From the NCBI GenBank assembly GCA_945947715.1, contig CAMEYZ010000129.1, positions 1-6,294 of the forward strand: a DNA stretch of 6,294 bases, in the 5' to 3' direction. A program made the translations under genes and the position numbers. The stretch is from an uncultured Clostridia bacterium. GTDB lineage: Bacteria > Bacillota > Clostridia > Oscillospirales > Ruminococcaceae. Of this stretch, positions 4,813 through 6,294 are shown piece after piece (position 1 is the stretch's first letter; every line of letters begins with the position of its first letter). Under the pieces are notes generated by a model, which worked only from the letters and a program-made list of their open reading frames with translations, was not told the DNA's origin and ran no database searches.

Positions 4813-6267
4813 ATGAAAAAGTTTAAAAGAATTCTTTCGGGAGTGACAGCTCTTGCAATGGCCGGCTCTCTCGCTGCATGCGGAAGCTCCGACAGTGAGA
4901 CCGAGGAAACTACCACCGAAACCACGACAACAGCTGCTACTGTTGCTATCAACACTGAGCCCTTGAGCGAAGATGATCAGAATACTATCAACGACGTAAC
5001 AGAGCTGCTCCCCGATGTGGAGCTTGAAAACAAGACCATTAAATGGTTCTCCTTCTACGATCCCTTCCACGCAACTACTGCGGGCAACAAAAAGGCTCTT
5101 TCTCTGGAGCTCTTCGAGACCAAGTACGGCGGCGAGATCGAATATATCCCCACTACATGGGCTAAGCGCTTCGATGACCTGTCTACGATGATCCTCGGCG
5201 GCGAGGGCGTTGACTTTATCGCAGGTGGCGATTTGGACTCCTTCCCCAAGGGCGTTACCAATGGAATGTTCCAGCCTGTTGACGACTACATCGACTACGA
5301 TTCCGAGCTCTGGAAGGACGTCAAGGACGTCAACGATATGTTCTATCTCAACGGAAATCATTACCTTATCGCAACTCAGGCAACTGCAGGCGCTGTTGTT
5401 ATCTATAACCGCCAGACTATCAACGAAAACGGCTTCGACGATCCTGCCGAGCTCTTTGCTGAGGGCAAGTGGGACTGGAACGCTTTCAAGGACATGCTTC
5501 TCGCTTATGTTGACAACGACGCAGGCCAGTACGGCCTGGACGGCTGGTTTAACGAGATGCCGCTGATGCTCACCTGCGGAGTTCCTTCGGTTGAGATAAG
5601 AGACGGTCTCCTCGTTCACAATTTCTATGACCCCAACCTTGAACGTGTAATGAACTTTATGCGTGACCTGAACACAAACGGTCTGGTCCTCGATAAGAAC
5701 CTGTTTAACTGGCAGACTCACATCGAGTACATCGGCGAGGGCAAGGAACTCTTCTACATATGCGGACTGTACACCCTTGAGGGAGCTCCCGACATCTGGA
5801 CCGCTACCTACGGCGACGCTGAGGACGTTATGTTCGTTCCTATGCCTAAGGACCCCGAGGCTGATAATTACTACCTCCCTGCTGGTCTTGACGCTTACAT
5901 GCTCTGCAAGGGCGCACAGAATCCTGAGGGCGTGGCAAGATTTATGGAGTGCATCCTCGCAGCTAACAAGGACGAGGGCACAAAGGAGATTACCCGCGAA
6001 AACTATCTCAACACCTACGGCTGGACCGAGGAAATGTTCGAGATGCGCGACACTATCAACGAGATGACCCGCGAGCATCCTGTATACGATCTGCACACAG
6101 GCTGCCCCACTGATATGTATAACATCGTGGACAGCGGAGAAACAGGTATCCGTGCTTCCTTCTATGGAATAGACTGGGCTTCAGTAAGAGATTCTCTTGT
6201 TGGCGCAGTTGACATTATGATCGACGAGTTCAACGCTACTCTCCAGAGCGGCGAATACGCAGAATAA
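4813..6267 (+). CDS. Extracellular solute-binding lipoprotein of an ABC transporter (probable sugar-binding family)
   Basis: A 484-residue secreted lipoprotein. It has a positively charged start (MKKFKR), a hydrophobic signal segment and a lipobox S-L-A-A-C with lipidated Cys23. A Ser/Glu/Thr-rich tether follows (about 24-43), and then the binding domain. Family-like stretches are YNRQTINENGF (198-208) followed by G-K-W-D-W-N-A-F (218-225), and PMPKDPEADNYYLPAG (343-358) followed by K-G-A-Q-N-P-E-G. These are typical of the UgpB/MalE-like family 1 substrate-binding proteins that feed sugars to ABC importers. The length fits the family. GAAAGGA (4797-4803) lies 9 nt before the ATG. A strong promoter and LacI/cre-like operator upstream support carbohydrate-regulated expression. 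Two stops end the gene (TAA then TGA at 6268-6270). Permease genes are expected downstream but are outside the window. The ligand cannot be told from sequence; a non-sugar ligand remains possible. Confidence 0.88.
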   Translation: MKKFKRILSGVTALAMAGSLAACGSSDSETEETTTETTTTAATVAINTEPLSEDDQNTINDVTELLPDVELENKTIKWFSFYDPFHATTAGNKKALSLELFETKYGGEIEYIPTTWAKRFDDLSTMILGGEGVDFIAGGDLDSFPKGVTNGMFQPVDDYIDYDSELWKDVKDVNDMFYLNGNHYLIATQATAGAVVIYNRQTINENGFDDPAELFAEGKWDWNAFKDMLLAYVDNDAGQYGLDGWFNEMPLMLTCGVPSVEIRDGLLVHNFYDPNLERVMNFMRDLNTNGLVLDKNLFNWQTHIEYIGEGKELFYICGLYTLEGAPDIWTATYGDAEDVMFVPMPKDPEADNYYLPAGLDAYMLCKGAQNPEGVARFMECILAANKDEGTKEITRENYLNTYGWTEEMFEMRDTINEMTREHPVYDLHTGCPTDMYNIVDSGETGIRASFYGIDWASVRDSLVGAVDIMIDEFNATLQSGEYAE

Positions 6268-6294
6268 TGATCTTTATATGATTTCTTCCTTCAT

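Noticed and set aside
4747..6096. A 449-codon open frame on the - strand opposite the solute-binding protein gene
   Set aside because: Its codons are in register with those of the + strand gene, so it stays open simply because that gene avoids TTA, CTA and TCA. The product resembles no family I know, and it would run through the promoter and operator of the + strand gene.

Overview
The window is an ordinary-looking chromosomal stretch of about 50% GC from a Gram-positive anaerobe. It most resembles Ruminococcus and its relatives (Oscillospiraceae, Clostridia). The reasons are the feoA-feoB-small Cys-rich protein arrangement, AGGAG-type ribosome binding sites, TTGACA/TATAAT promoters, and a solute-binding lipoprotein with a Thr-rich linker. 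The genus is inferred from style, not demonstrated. All five genes lie on the + strand, and every unit in the window is bounded by a clear hairpin terminator or a near-consensus promoter, so the layout is compact and modular.

Region 1 (1-486) holds the C-terminal 140 residues of a LuxR/GerE-type helix-turn-helix regulator whose start lies outside the window, followed by an intrinsic terminator. Region 2 (500-3083) is a complete ferrous-iron uptake operon. A consensus promoter overlaps a set of inverted repeats resembling a metal-responsive (DtxR/IdeR-type) operator. It drives feoA (TTG start), feoB (665 aa GTPase/permease) and an unlisted 57-residue one-helix, six-cysteine protein of the FeoB-associated type, and ends in a 12-bp perfect-stem terminator. 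FeoB forms the Fe2+ path, FeoA is its small SH3-like partner, and the Cys-rich peptide probably assists at the membrane.

Region 3 (3127-4626) is a single-gene unit: an extended -10 promoter, a chemoreceptor-type protein of 457 aa with a purely membrane-embedded N-terminus and a typical MCP signalling hairpin, and a terminator. Region 4 (4627-6294) starts with a leader region containing inverted repeats, a consensus promoter and a LacI/CcpA-type operator palindrome just downstream of the expected transcription start. It then encodes a 484 aa extracellular solute-binding lipoprotein, probably for a sugar or oligosaccharide. Its transporter permeases would be expected just beyond the window.

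I found no mobile element, CRISPR array, RNA gene or convincing new multi-gene system. The points most worth a second look are the two operator candidates, the small Cys-rich feo gene and the sensor-less chemoreceptor.
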